A stretch of DNA of 24,063 bases from a virus. Every line of letters begins with the position of its first letter. Positions within the stretch are counted from its first letter, which is position 1. The DNA is taken from IMG/VR virus record IMGVR_UViG_3300042480_001165, positions 1 to 24,063 of that record. One strand, given 5' to 3'. This document shows, in pieces, positions 6,165-12,479 of this stretch. The notes below the pieces were generated by a model. That model saw only the letters and a list, made by a program, of their open reading frames with translations. It was not told the origin of the DNA and ran no database searches. A program made the position numbers and the translations under genes.

Positions 6165-6370
6165 TAATATACCCTTTCGTTGTCAATCATTATATCATTG
6201 GCCACTGACAAAATATGTTCCATAGTATCAATGGCACCAGTGTAATAAGCATCTGATTCAAAATACTCATCTTCATTTAAAGGTACATTATTTCTAGCAT
6301 CCTCTAAATCTTGATTAAGACTAATTAAATGTATCTTCATGTATTCCAGGAAGTGTGATGATCTAGTCAA
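6164..6370 (-). CDS. Hypothetical protein (68 aa), TTG start
   Basis: The TTG start at 6370 has GGAGGG five bases upstream and overlaps the upstream gene. The product is acidic and helical (NQDLEDARNNVPLNEDEYFESD). Its 3' coding part contains promoter 2 (6189-6210). No family is recognised. Confidence 0.6.
   Translation of the reverse strand: MTRSSHFLEYMKIHLISLNQDLEDARNNVPLNEDEYFESDAYYTGAIDTMEHILSVANDIMIDNERVY
6189..6210 (-). promoter_or_regulatory. TGTCAG-box promoter 2 (for 6164-5306 operon), inside a coding region
   Basis: TGTCAG (6210-6205) in TGTCAGTGG lies 10 bases before TATAAT (6194-6189) on the minus strand. It lies within the 3' end of the 6164-6370 gene, and the leader CAACGAAAGG precedes the next ATG. 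No CRP-like site is seen upstream. Confidence 0.7.
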
Positions 6371-6515
6371 AGTAGCCCTCCGACCAAAGCCCGTCTAAAA
6401 AGTCTGCTGTCTTTTCTAATCCTTTTTCAGTCGGCAGTCCCTTAGAATCATATAGAGCCTTAGTAACAACAGCCCTCATTTCATCTAAATCGTTTAATGT
6501 ATATCCTAACATCAT
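6363..6515 (-). CDS. Hypothetical small protein (50 aa)
   Basis: The ATG at 6515 overlaps the upstream TGA (ATGA), and its end overlaps the next gene by 8 bases. The product is MMLGYTLNDLDEMRAVVTKA followed by DFLDGLWSEGYFD. It is a soluble helical protein of unknown function, supported by tight coupling on both sides. Confidence 0.6.
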   Translation of the reverse strand: MMLGYTLNDLDEMRAVVTKALYDSKGLPTEKGLEKTADFLDGLWSEGYFD

Positions 6516-6724
6516 AGTAAGAACTCATCTCCTTCAATATAACCATAGTATTCATTGTATGATTGTTTTAAGTTATCAGGAGCAAATTGCATGAACTTGT
6601 ATTCAGCATATGCCTCCCCTTCTTCTAAGTTAGAATTGTTCCATTGCTCAAATAGATGTTGCTCAATATCTACTTGAATTGCTCCAAGGATATGTTCTCC
6701 AACTGTATCTGTAAATGCTTCCAT
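6512..6724 (-). CDS. Hypothetical acidic protein (70 aa)
   Basis: The start is set at 6724, where TAATG overlaps the stop of the Api92-like gene and GGCGGA lies upstream. A longer frame reading into that gene is not needed. The product is acidic and aromatic (YNEYYGYIEGDEFLL at its end). No family is recognised. Confidence 0.65.
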   Translation of the reverse strand: MEAFTDTVGEHILGAIQVDIEQHLFEQWNNSNLEEGEAYAEYKFMQFAPDNLKQSYNEYYGYIEGDEFLL

Positions 6725-7449
6725 TATGCATCCGCCTTTTCCATAGAAGGTAATAATACCATGTGGGTCTGACAAATTGCCATAGCATCAAGGTCAGCAT
6801 CATGGCTAAAGAAACAAGATGAACATATCTCGCCACAATCATTGTCGCAATACTCAAATGTATCTGTTGCATCACAGTTGTTACATTTTGTATCATATGA
6901 TGATTCTGAAATAACTTCTCCACGGAGGAATTCCATTTCTCCACCCCAGCCTGTTTCTTCTTCATATACTAAAGTAAATAGTAGATTAGGGTATTGTGCA
7001 GATAGTTTAGATATAGCAGGAAGAGGTCTTGACCATGCCGTCTCAAAGTTGTAATAGACTACATAGTTCTCGCCATTCTCGGCTTCTTCCATATATGTAG
7101 TAGGACTAGTTTCTTCTTCTGTTACAGCAACATCCCACTTAGTTCCCCAGTTGCGGATATTCCAGTTGTACCAGTCATTAGTTTCAAACTTGTACCAATT
7201 CTTGTCGCCAACCGTACCAAAGTCGGGCTGGGAAAGATAAACCTCGTCAGTAACATTATCATCTATATAGTTATAGATGTTATGAAAACTAAAGATAGGA
7301 TTAACATGCTTGATATGTTTAATCTCAAATGCTAAATCACCACGAGATTGAACTTTGCTTACATATGGCTTATTCATTTGTTTAATTAAAGATTTAACTT
7401 GGTCAGGATTACCTTCAATAGTTAAACCGTTATATACCCAATTTGGCAT
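6724..7449 (-). CDS. Api92-like / DUF1281-type phage protein with C-terminal zinc motif (241 aa)
   Basis: The opening MPNWVYNGLTIEGNPDQV is the hallmark of the Api92-like ferredoxin-fold family found in phages and plasmids. The later segment ETAWSRPLPAISKLSAQYP and YEEETGWGGEMEF fits the same family. The C terminus adds a Cys-rich region (CNNC, YCDNDC, CSSC and a distal C/H), probably a zinc ribbon. The start at 7449 is chosen over upstream ATGs because it gives the family N terminus and has AAAGGAT in front. Molecular function of the family is unknown. It heads an operon down to 6164. Confidence 0.8.
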   Translation of the reverse strand: MPNWVYNGLTIEGNPDQVKSLIKQMNKPYVSKVQSRGDLAFEIKHIKHVNPIFSFHNIYNYIDDNVTDEVYLSQPDFGTVGDKNWYKFETNDWYNWNIRNWGTKWDVAVTEEETSPTTYMEEAENGENYVVYYNFETAWSRPLPAISKLSAQYPNLLFTLVYEEETGWGGEMEFLRGEVISESSYDTKCNNCDATDTFEYCDNDCGEICSSCFFSHDADLDAMAICQTHMVLLPSMEKADA

Positions 7450-7476
7450 TTTATATCCTTTCGTTGATATGTGATA

Positions 7477-7498
7477 ATTATACATTGGACCACTGACA
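7477..7498 (-). promoter_or_regulatory. TGTCAG-box promoter 3 (Api92-like operon)
   Basis: TGTCAG (7498-7493) in TGTCAGTGG lies 10 bases before TATAAT (7482-7477). A near-palindrome TGTGA-N6-CCACA (7517-7532, one mismatch) is centred 42.5 bases upstream of the -10, in helical phase with the other CRP-like sites. Confidence 0.75.
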
Positions 7499-7629
7499 AA
7501 TGGAATAGAATTGGCATGTGATACATGCCACATAATTCAGATTTGTGGTCAAGATCACAGCAAATTCCAGGGAATATAATTGACAGTCGTAAAGACAATA
7601 TGCTACCCTCAAGTCTTTGCGGGCAATAG

Positions 7630-7654
7630 AAAACCCCCAGCTATGCTGGGGGTT
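7630..7654 (-). terminator. Rho-independent terminator (leftward)
   Basis: CCCCCAGC (7634-7641) pairs with GCTGGGGG (7645-7652) around a 3-base loop, extendable with AA/TT. On the minus strand it is followed by TTTTC. It ends transcription entering from the 9117-7778 genes before promoter 3. Confidence 0.85.
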
Positions 7655-7750
7655 ATGAATATGGCTGCTGATTTCCAACGAAAGAAATAAACCGCTTTAC
7701 TTAGCGCCTGGCCATAAAGACTAAATAGACGCACCATTTCATTTCCTATT

Positions 7751-7770
7751 AAAACCAGGACCAAAGTCCT
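7751..7770 (-). terminator. Short terminator after 7778-8143
   Basis: AGGAC (7757-7761) pairs with GTCCT (7766-7770), and on the minus strand GGTTTT follows. It lies 8 bases beyond the stop of the 7778 gene. Confidence 0.5.
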
Positions 7771-7777
7771 AGTCTAA

Positions 7778-8143
7778 TTATACCATAACTAGTCGACTGT
7801 ATTTGTCTACAAATGCCGCTAATGATGAACTAAATACAACTGTTTCTAGGTCTTCCTCGTATAGCGTAAATGTTTGGCTTGCCCAATTAATTACAGGCAC
7901 CTTGTGCTCGTTGTCCCCCAATTGGTTGACATAGATACCCCACGATAATGTTTGGTTCCAGTCTTCTCCAATTAGATGTGAGATGGCAATGCGTGTTGCA
8001 TATGATGGGTCCTGCCATCTTGTTTCTGCAGCCTGCACAGCATTTGCTAGTTTTGCTAGCATGTCGTATCCTGCCCAGTGCCCGTATAAAAATACTGTAT
8101 CACCCTTTTGGTCTTTAAACCCAAAGTTTGCTCTGTCTCCCAT
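7778..8143 (-). CDS. Conserved phage protein MGDRANFGF type (121 aa)
   Basis: The N terminus MGDRANFGFKDQKGDTVFLYGHWAGYD is a pattern I recognise from uncharacterised actinobacteriophage proteins. The body contains YATRIAISHLIG and VNWASQTFTLYEEDL. Function is unknown. The start has GGCGGAA upstream and lies one base after the preceding stop. It is the last gene of the operon from 9117. Confidence 0.75.
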   Translation of the reverse strand: MGDRANFGFKDQKGDTVFLYGHWAGYDMLAKLANAVQAAETRWQDPSYATRIAISHLIGEDWNQTLSWGIYVNQLGDNEHKVPVINWASQTFTLYEEDLETVVFSSSLAAFVDKYSRLVMV

Positions 8144-8144
8144 T

Positions 8145-8345
8145 TTATTCCGCCGTTTCTAAAGTAGGTATTGCTGGTTCTATCTTGTCTAATTCTATCA
8201 CTTCATAGGCTACCTTGTCTAGGCCTGCCTTATTTTTATTGTAGTGGTGACCGCAAAAAGCTAACTCACCATCTACTAGTTTAACTAGATACATTGCATC
8301 TGCTGATCCACATGCATCACATGGAATGAACTCTCTGTCTCTCAT
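8145..8345 (-). CDS. DUF7455-like zinc-binding protein (66 aa)
   Basis: Cys9 and Cys12 (CDAC) with Cys31, His33 and His34 (FCGHH) match the compact zinc site of the DUF7455 family found in actinobacterial genomes and phages. Function is unknown. Its ATG overlaps the upstream stop as ATGA. Confidence 0.75.
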   Translation of the reverse strand: MRDREFIPCDACGSADAMYLVKLVDGELAFCGHHYNKNKAGLDKVAYEVIELDKIEPAIPTLETAE

Positions 8346-8488
8346 AGAGCACCGCCTTCAATCATTTCAGAAAGACGGTCAAGAATCCAAGAATCAATAT
8401 CGTTGATATCAATTTCTGATAACTTCTCCATTATTTCTTCACGGGCAAACTTATACCCGTCATCCCATCCATCCTTATACTCTGACAT
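8342..8488 (-). CDS. Hypothetical acidic protein (48 aa)
   Basis: A strong ribosome site AAGGAGAG lies six bases before the ATG at 8488. The product (MSEYKDGWDDGYKFAREEIM and a helical tail) is acidic and helical. The stop overlaps the DUF7455-like start. Function is unknown. Confidence 0.65.
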   Translation of the reverse strand: MSEYKDGWDDGYKFAREEIMEKLSEIDINDIDSWILDRLSEMIEGGAL

Positions 8489-8497
8489 AATCTCTCC

Positions 8498-8701
8498 TTA
8501 ATAACCTGTGGTTTCGTAGTCTGATACATAAGATTCAGTTAAGTTATACTTATCTCTAAGTCTACTTACTTTCTCAATACTACCAGTTCCAATGTTGAAT
8601 GTCAATGGAGACATTGCTTGTGGGTCGAGCCCTGTGATTTGTGCATCCCAATAGGCCCTCTCCATGGAGAGCCTATCAGGAGCGGTGAGTTCAAAATACA
8701 T
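8498..8701 (-). CDS. Hypothetical protein (67 aa)
   Basis: The ATG overlaps the preceding TAA (TAATG). The product starts MYFELTAPDRLSMERAYWDA and contains a short KVSRLRDKYNL segment. No family is recognised; its place in the coupled operon is the main evidence. Confidence 0.65.
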   Translation of the reverse strand: MYFELTAPDRLSMERAYWDAQITGLDPQAMSPLTFNIGTGSIEKVSRLRDKYNLTESYVSDYETTGY

Positions 8702-9117
8702 TAGTCCACCTCTACTGAATCGATAGATGATGACATATATGTAATAGGCTCATCATAAGATACTGTGTCAAAGTCTGTTTCGTGAATTGCATTGATAGCA
8801 GACTCCTCGTCACGAGCATTAACTGTAACTGAATATTGTACTGTTACAGTCAACTCAAATTCATTTGTAAGTTCGAACCCACAGATGCTTGCAATCTCTT
8901 CTGCTTGAAACTCAGTCAATGAATCATCATCAAGGCCCTCTAGTGTAAAGACCTTCATGTTATCACGTAACTGATTTAGAACGCTTGCAGTATTGTAATC
9001 TCGTTGAGTTACACGCTGGATGTGCTCTTCCAACTGTGTAATGCGGGCCTTGTTCTCAACTAACTGTGACTCAAGGAATTCTCGTGTCATGTAGTGATTA
9101 TCTGTTGTTGTTTCCAT
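8701..9117 (-). CDS. Short form: coiled-coil protein (138 aa) from internal start
   Basis: This is the nested product of the preceding entry. Its ATG follows GAAAGAGGATAAA, the conserved leader of the TGTCAG-box units, and promoter 5 lies 29 bases upstream. The N-terminal half is a predicted coiled coil; the C-terminal half has the pattern FELTVTVQYSVTVNARDEES seen in small phage proteins. Function is unknown. Confidence 0.65.
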   Translation of the reverse strand: METTTDNHYMTREFLESQLVENKARITQLEEHIQRVTQRDYNTASVLNQLRDNMKVFTLEGLDDDSLTEFQAEEIASICGFELTNEFELTVTVQYSVTVNARDEESAINAIHETDFDTVSYDEPITYMSSSIDSVEVD

Positions 9118-9318
9118 TTTATCCTCTTTCGTTGTTGTTGGTGTAATTGTAGCATGCTCCACTGACAATAATGTGGTCTTGCGTCCGCATGGGCATGTGA
9201 GCGTTGTCACACCTGAAGGAAAGCCAAATCCATCAGATGATGTTAGTTCTATTAATGAATCACATTCATCTGGGTCACAGACAAATGTATACTTGCTTGA
9301 TACTAGTTCGTTGGTCAT
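8701..9318 (-). CDS. Zinc-ribbon protein fused in frame to a coiled-coil protein (205 aa); nested short form from 9117
   Basis: From the leaderless ATG at 9318 the frame is open for 205 residues. Residues 1-55 are a zinc-ribbon-like module (Cys14, Cys19, Cys42, Cys44; SLIELTSSDGFGFPSGV then TCPCGRK). Residues 56-67 are encoded by DNA that also carries promoter 5 and a CAACAACGAAAG leader. Residue 68 is a second start (ATG 9117, with AAAGAGGA upstream) opening a 138-aa protein with a coiled-coil-like helix (TREFLESQLVENKARITQLE) and a beta-rich end. Either one fused protein, two nested proteins or both are made; the internal promoter and ribosome site favour both. Confidence 0.65.
   Translation of the reverse strand: MTNELVSSKYTFVCDPDECDSLIELTSSDGFGFPSGVTTLTCPCGRKTTLLSVEHATITPTTTKEDKMETTTDNHYMTREFLESQLVENKARITQLEEHIQRVTQRDYNTASVLNQLRDNMKVFTLEGLDDDSLTEFQAEEIASICGFELTNEFELTVTVQYSVTVNARDEESAINAIHETDFDTVSYDEPITYMSSSIDSVEVD
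9146..9167 (-). promoter_or_regulatory. TGTCAG-box promoter 5 (for 9117-7778 operon), inside a reading frame
   Basis: TGTCAG (9167-9162) in TGTCAGTGG lies 10 bases before TACAAT (9151-9146). It lies inside the longer 8701-9318 frame. Its perfect CRP-like palindrome at 9196-9211 is centred 52.5 bases upstream of the -10 hexamer. Confidence 0.75.
9196..9211. promoter_or_regulatory. CRP/GlxR-like palindrome within coding sequence
   Basis: TGTGA-N6-TCACA with both half-sites perfect lies inside the zinc-ribbon coding region, 52.5 bases from the -10 of promoter 5. A random codon run would not be expected to keep that spacing. Confidence 0.65.
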
Positions 9319-9325
9319 GAAGAGA

Positions 9326-9347
9326 ATTATACAGGATCCGACTGACA
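9326..9347 (-). promoter_or_regulatory. TGTCAG-box promoter 6 (leaderless, for 9318)
   Basis: TGTCAG (9347-9342) lies 10 bases before TATAAT (9331-9326). The ATG at 9318 is 7 bases beyond the -10, so this unit lacks the usual leader and should be leaderless. TGTGA-N6-ACACA (9375-9390, one mismatch) is centred 51.5 bases upstream. Confidence 0.7.
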
Positions 9348-9419
9348 TTATCAAGGATTTCCAGGGGATTTTTATGTGAGTCGTAACACACTTTTTGCCC
9401 CCTTAGCTTTGAGGGCGCT

Positions 9420-9496
9420 TGGCGATCCATAACGGACTTGAACCGTCGACCTCTACCGTGACAGGGTAGCGCTCTAACCAACTGAGCTAATGGACC
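9420..9496 (-). tRNA. tRNA-Asp (anticodon GTC)
   Basis: A complete cloverleaf is visible on the minus strand: acceptor GGTCCAT with ATGGATC, a D arm TAGCTCAGTTGGTTAGAGC, anticodon stem CTACC/GGTAG with loop CTGTCAC (anticodon GTC), and a T arm with TTCAAGT. The discriminator base G is followed by an encoded CCA. It sits four bases beyond the T-run of the DUF932 terminator. Confidence 0.93.
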
Positions 9497-9498
9497 TA

Positions 9499-9531
9499 GA
9501 AAAAATTGTGAGCAGTTTTTATTCATGCTCA
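9499..9531 (-). terminator. Terminator of the DUF932 gene, abutting tRNA-Asp
   Basis: TGAGCA (9509-9514) pairs with TGCTCA (9526-9531); on the minus strand CAATTTTTTC follows. The T-run ends only a few bases before the tRNA 5' end at 9496, so it may also act as a partial attenuator or processing point for a readthrough transcript carrying the tRNA. Confidence 0.7.
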
Positions 9532-9544
9532 GGAATTTATTTAT

Positions 9545-10552
9545 TTAGAACGCAGAAATTAATTTCTTAATTTTATTTTTTTCTGCGGTTAGAATTGGGT
9601 CAAACCCTGATGCACCCGCCATGAGTGTTTCAGAATTTCCACGCCCTGAACGATAGTAATCAAGGCGTTCAGTAAGTGCATTGAATGCACCCCACTTTGT
9701 TCCCTTGATATTAGCGTTAGTTGGTGAGTTGTGATACAACTCGTCAAGCAACACGACTTTGTTTTCCCACTTAGTCAATGCAACTTTAGCAGCATCCTTG
9801 TCAGGCTTAGGATAAATTGTCTGAATTAATTTTGAGAATTCAGCATCAGTGATTGATTGAGAATAAAGAGCCTGAGCCTCTTTCTCGAATTCATCAAAGT
9901 ACCCAAGAGCAAGCCCAAGAGTTTCACGAGCAACTTGGATGCGACCTTCAACAGATTGCGTGTGGCGAATCTTGAAAGATTGCTTAGCATTCTTCATTGC
10001 AAGGTTAAGAGTGTTTTGGCATACAACACGAACAGGAGTAACAGCAGCCTGAACGGCAACTGACCCGTCATGAGATGTCCAAACAATTAGATACAACTTA
10101 GTTGCATCATTTGCGCCTTGTGGGTCAAGCACCATTGTGCGAGGAATATCCACTGTACCGAATACAACCTTACCGCTACGAAGTGAGCCAGCAGATTCCC
10201 AACGGCAATCAGCATTAGCATCATGAATTGCATCAGCGAATGCGAATAGTTCCTCATTCTGCACAGGCTTGTAACGCTTTCCAACAGTTGCAAGAACATC
10301 AGTTCCATTGTTGAATGGGTTGTCACGAATAACTAATTGAGCATTAGATACATCATTCCATGTATCTGAGATATGGTCAGTTAGTGGAGACAGGCGAACA
10401 TTCCAATTAGAAAGTTTTGCCTCATCTAACATCATTTGAGTTGTGACATCTTCATCTTGTGTAAAGATGCGATTTGCGAGATTGTGCCAAGCGGGTGCGC
10501 CACGCAGAGCGAATGCAACTTGACCATTTTCGGTTTCGAGATTATGAGCCAT
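9545..10552 (-). CDS. DUF932 phage/plasmid-like protein (335 aa)
   Basis: Length and sequence fit the DUF932 (TIGR03299-type) family: an N terminus ending in RGAPAWHNL, the segments VGKRYKPVQNEELFAFADAI, then VQAAVTPVRVVCQNTLNLAM and a C-terminal helical part ending ILTAEKNKIKKLISAF. The family is widespread in phages and plasmids and its role is unsettled. It is the largest gene of the leftward block and forms its own unit behind promoter 7, with its own terminator. The leader contains ACGAAAGGT before the ATG. Confidence 0.88.
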   Translation of the reverse strand: MAHNLETENGQVAFALRGAPAWHNLANRIFTQDEDVTTQMMLDEAKLSNWNVRLSPLTDHISDTWNDVSNAQLVIRDNPFNNGTDVLATVGKRYKPVQNEELFAFADAIHDANADCRWESAGSLRSGKVVFGTVDIPRTMVLDPQGANDATKLYLIVWTSHDGSVAVQAAVTPVRVVCQNTLNLAMKNAKQSFKIRHTQSVEGRIQVARETLGLALGYFDEFEKEAQALYSQSITDAEFSKLIQTIYPKPDKDAAKVALTKWENKVVLLDELYHNSPTNANIKGTKWGAFNALTERLDYYRSGRGNSETLMAGASGFDPILTAEKNKIKKLISAF

Positions 10553-10582
10553 TATTTTTTACCTTTCGTTTGATTAGTTGTA

Positions 10583-10604
10583 AGTATAACAGACCCCACT
10601 GACA
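10583..10604 (-). promoter_or_regulatory. TGTCAG-box promoter 7 (DUF932 gene)
   Basis: TGTCAG (10604-10599) in TGTCAGTGG lies 10 bases before TATACT (10588-10583). The CRP-like site at 10643-10658 is centred 62.5 bases upstream, and a DnaA-box pair lies beyond it. Confidence 0.78.
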
Positions 10605-10642
10605 TTGTCTAGGATTAGTTACAATATGTCCGAATTGATCCA

Positions 10643-10658
10643 TGTGATTAATCTCACA
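10643..10658. promoter_or_regulatory. CRP/GlxR-like palindrome (promoter 7)
   Basis: Perfect half-sites TGTGA-N6-TCACA are centred 62.5 bases upstream of the -10 hexamer of promoter 7. Confidence 0.7.
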
Positions 10659-10661
10659 AAA

Positions 10662-10701
10662 TTCCAGGGTTATCCACAAGTGGTCGTAACCCTGTGGATA
10701 A
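10662..10701. promoter_or_regulatory. DnaA-box pair with TTCCAG-CGTAA element
   Basis: TTATCCACA (10670-10678) and its reverse complement TGTGGATAA (10693-10701) are perfect DnaA-box sequences facing each other 23 bases apart. They overlap TTCCAG (10662-10667)-N17-CGTAA (10685-10689). The 12-base arms GGGTTATCCACA/TGTGGATAACCC could also form a hairpin. Confidence 0.6.
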
Positions 10702-10748
10702 CCCCTTAGCTTTGCGGGCCAGCTGCATATGCAACTGGTGCTAGATCT

Positions 10749-11003
10749 TTACAGACCTAACTCTTCCCTAGTCAATTGGTTTTTGCGATTGAAGTTAATA
10801 ACTTCGGACGGGAGATAAAGAGCAGTAGTCTTAGTCTTCTTCAATGTATCATAGACATAAGCACGAACATCCCCTAAGAAATTACGTCTATTAGAGAATG
10901 CTAACTCAGTTAGATAATCTTTATCTACACCTTGTTCTGAATAGATTGTTACATCATTTGCTTTGTTTGCATCATAGATTTCTACTCTGAAACGATTTTT
11001 CAT
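10749..11003 (-). CDS. Hypothetical protein (84 aa)
   Basis: AAAGGC precedes the ATG. The product is basic and mixed alpha/beta (RFRVEIYDANKANDVTIYSE; LGDVRAYVYDTLKKTKT). No family is recognised. It is 71 bases downstream of the 11075 gene with no TGTCAG box between them, so the two are probably cotranscribed. Confidence 0.7.
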   Translation of the reverse strand: MKNRFRVEIYDANKANDVTIYSEQGVDKDYLTELAFSNRRNFLGDVRAYVYDTLKKTKTTALYLPSEVINFNRKNQLTREELGL

Positions 11004-11074
11004 TTTGTTGCCTTTGTTAGTAGTTGTCCCAAAAGGGAGAGCAGTTTGGCGACATACTCAGGTCGTTGGATTAT

Positions 11075-11497
11075 TTACAGATAACGAGCAACTGCATTGT
11101 ATGTAGAAGTATTTACTACTTCCTCATCTGTCATCTTGAGAATACGAATAGCGTTCTCAATTTCTTGCTTTTGCTCTAGGTATGTGTGGCGACCCATTTG
11201 CTCAAAATCACGCTCAGGCTCTGCTGGTAGTTCTGATTGTGTAACTGTCAAATCAAAGTCAATGTTGAGAGTGTTGTTCCAAGCACGATAGTTAGTACGG
11301 AAGTTTTCTGCCTTCTTGATGTTAGAAACGGCATAGGCAGTAATTTCCTTCTGCCACTTTTCCATAGCCTTCTTATACTTTGCTTCGTTTGTTTCTTGAT
11401 TAGCATAGTTAGCATTAAGTTCTACCAACTTTGCTTCTAGTGCCTTGATTACCTTTGGTGTTGCGATTTTAACGCTGATTGCTTTTCCTCTAGCCAT
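11075..11497 (-). CDS. Helical phage protein (140 aa)
   Basis: The product is largely helical with a Lys/Glu-rich central coiled-coil-like segment (LEAKLVELNANYANQETNEA; KKAMEKWQKEITAYA) and a C-terminal EIENAIRILKMTDEEVVNTS. I recognise the general type from actinophages but no function. It is first behind promoter 8, with AACGAAAGAAGG in the leader. Confidence 0.72.
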   Translation of the reverse strand: MARGKAISVKIATPKVIKALEAKLVELNANYANQETNEAKYKKAMEKWQKEITAYAVSNIKKAENFRTNYRAWNNTLNIDFDLTVTQSELPAEPERDFEQMGRHTYLEQKQEIENAIRILKMTDEEVVNTSTYNAVARYL

Positions 11498-11536
11498 TTG
11501 TTTCCTTCTTTCGTTGTTGGTTGGTTTGATTAGATA

Positions 11537-11558
11537 ATTATAGCAGGGGGGTCTGACA
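11537..11558 (-). promoter_or_regulatory. TGTCAG-box promoter 8 (11497-10749 unit)
   Basis: TGTCAG (11558-11553) lies 10 bases before TATAAT (11542-11537), with a C/T-rich gap. No CRP-like site is seen in the expected phase. Confidence 0.72.
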
Positions 11559-11583
11559 TTTCTGCGACCCCCCTCCCATTAGA

Positions 11584-11766
11584 TTAAACGCCTAGTAGTG
11601 TTTGAGCGGATACGGAAGTCCAACGAGTTTCCTTGTTGGGCATTTCCAATAGCACACGCACCGAGCCAGATGTTTGTGGGTGGATTTCTTTAATCACACC
11701 TGTTTTCTTTGACTTAAGGGTAGTGAATAAATCGCCTACCTGATACAACTTGTCGTTGATTGTCAT
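11584..11766 (-). CDS. Small beta-rich protein (60 aa)
   Basis: The pattern YQVGDLFTTLKSKKTGVIKEI followed by VRVLLEMPNKETRW suggests a small SH3-like barrel. Function is unknown. It is a single-gene unit behind promoter 9 with a leader ending AACAAAGAAAAGAGGC before the ATG. Confidence 0.7.
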   Translation of the reverse strand: MTINDKLYQVGDLFTTLKSKKTGVIKEIHPQTSGSVRVLLEMPNKETRWTSVSAQTLLGV

Positions 11767-11796
11767 TTATTGCCTCTTTTCTTTGTTAGGTTGGTA

Positions 11797-11818
11797 ATTA
11801 TAGCATTGGGGTCTGACA
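11797..11818 (-). promoter_or_regulatory. TGTCAG-box promoter 9 (11766 gene)
   Basis: TGTCAG (11818-11813) lies 10 bases before TATAAT (11802-11797). TGTGA-N6-TCACT (11857-11872, one mismatch) is centred 62.5 bases upstream and overlaps the stop of the 11868 gene. Confidence 0.75.
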
Positions 11819-11867
11819 TTAGTCTAGCCCTATCTCATTATTTGAGAAAGTTATTGTGTGACCTTAG

Positions 11868-12128
11868 TCACTCAGGTAGCCAAGCGTGTAAGTGGTGAGC
11901 CTCGATGATCGCCCACACTGGCGCACATGTCTGCCCCTTGTAAGTAATACCATCAGGCATTTCTATGGTTTCGTCCCACATGTCATCATGAGCAAAGTCT
12001 ATTGCTTCGATACATACTGGCACCATAGAAAGTGGGACGGGTGGGTAATGATTACCCTGTAAGTGATAGCCTAGTGCTACTTCCAAATCTAATTCATTAG
12101 ATAAATCTAACGCTGTATTGTATCCCAT
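11868..12128 (-). CDS. Conserved-type phage protein MGYNTALDL (86 aa)
   Basis: The product MGYNTALDLSNELDLEVALG, then QGNHYPPVPLSMVPVCIEAI, resembles uncharacterised actinophage proteins with the NHYPPVP motif. A Cys/His/Trp-rich C-terminal end (CAPVWAIIEAHHLHAWLPE) is notable. The ATG overlaps the upstream TAA (TAATG). Confidence 0.72.
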   Translation of the reverse strand: MGYNTALDLSNELDLEVALGYHLQGNHYPPVPLSMVPVCIEAIDFAHDDMWDETIEMPDGITYKGQTCAPVWAIIEAHHLHAWLPE

Positions 12129-12331
12129 TATTCTGCCACCTTAAGAATTGCGTAAGAGCCGTTAGCATTTATTTCATCAAGAATTGGTTGTAGTCGGCTA
12201 CCGACTAAATCTTTTAGCATTGACTCTAGCATAAAGATACGAGTATTTTCATCAAGTGCCATAACCTGTTGAGTTACTGGGTGATTGTCTGCAAACTCTG
12301 TTACAAACTTTAGATTGTGTTCTACTATCAT
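12128..12331 (-). CDS. Hypothetical helical protein (67 aa)
   Basis: The leader CAACGAAAGGC precedes the ATG, which is the first gene behind promoter 10. The product is helical (FVTEFADNHPVTQQVMALDE; MLESMLKDLVGSRLQPILDE). Function is unknown. Confidence 0.68.
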   Translation of the reverse strand: MIVEHNLKFVTEFADNHPVTQQVMALDENTRIFMLESMLKDLVGSRLQPILDEINANGSYAILKVAE

Positions 12332-12360
12332 TTTTTGCCTTTCGTTGTTGGTATAAGAGT

Positions 12361-12382
12361 ATTGTACACTAGGCCACTGACA
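12361..12382 (-). promoter_or_regulatory. TGTCAG-box promoter 10 (12331-11868 unit)
   Basis: TGTCAG (12382-12377) in TGTCAGTGG lies 10 bases before TACAAT (12366-12361). A perfect CRP-like site (12420-12435) is centred 61.5 bases upstream, with a DnaA-box pair beyond. Confidence 0.78.
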
Positions 12383-12419
12383 AATTGTGCAACACGCCCA
12401 AGATTTATCTAATTTATTT

Positions 12420-12435
12420 TGTGATTAATCTCACA
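12420..12435. promoter_or_regulatory. CRP/GlxR-like palindrome (promoter 10)
   Basis: TGTGA-N6-TCACA with the same inner bases (TTAATC) as the site at 10643 is centred 61.5 bases from the -10 hexamer. Confidence 0.7.
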
Positions 12436-12437
12436 AA

Positions 12438-12478
12438 TTCCAGGGGGTTGTGGATAACCCACGTAAGCCTGTGGATAA
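12438..12478. promoter_or_regulatory. DnaA-box pair (direct) with TTCCAG-CGTAA element
   Basis: Two copies of TGTGGATAA (12449-12457, 12470-12478) repeat in the same direction 21 bases apart. They overlap TTCCAG (12438-12443)-N18-CGTAA (12462-12466). The direct orientation here argues for protein binding rather than a hairpin. Confidence 0.6.
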
Positions 12479-12479
12479 C

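Larger units (their letters stand above)
7534..7777 (-). other. Intergenic region between 7449 and 7778 genes
   Basis: Beyond promoter 3 this stretch holds a second imperfect CRP-like site TGTGG-N6-TCACA (7544-7559), a TTCCAG-N17-CGTAA element (7565-7592) and two leftward terminators (7630-7654, 7751-7770). No convincing gene was found; a 42-codon frame (7609-7737) would run through a terminator. Confidence 0.55.

Noticed and set aside
7450-7533. Longer N terminus for the Api92-like protein
   Set aside because: It would contain promoter 3 and lacks a ribosome site; the family begins MPNW, at 7449.
7478-7678. Leftward open frame of 66 codons
   Set aside because: It covers a terminator, the repeat element and promoter 3 and its protein has no sensible composition.
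7609-7737. Leftward 42-codon frame starting MVRLFSLYGQ
   Set aside because: It reads through the strong terminator at 7630-7654 and has no matching promoter; kept as a doubtful candidate only.
9275-9526. Leftward frame of 83 codons
   Set aside because: It spans the tRNA-Asp gene and promoter 6 in a different frame.
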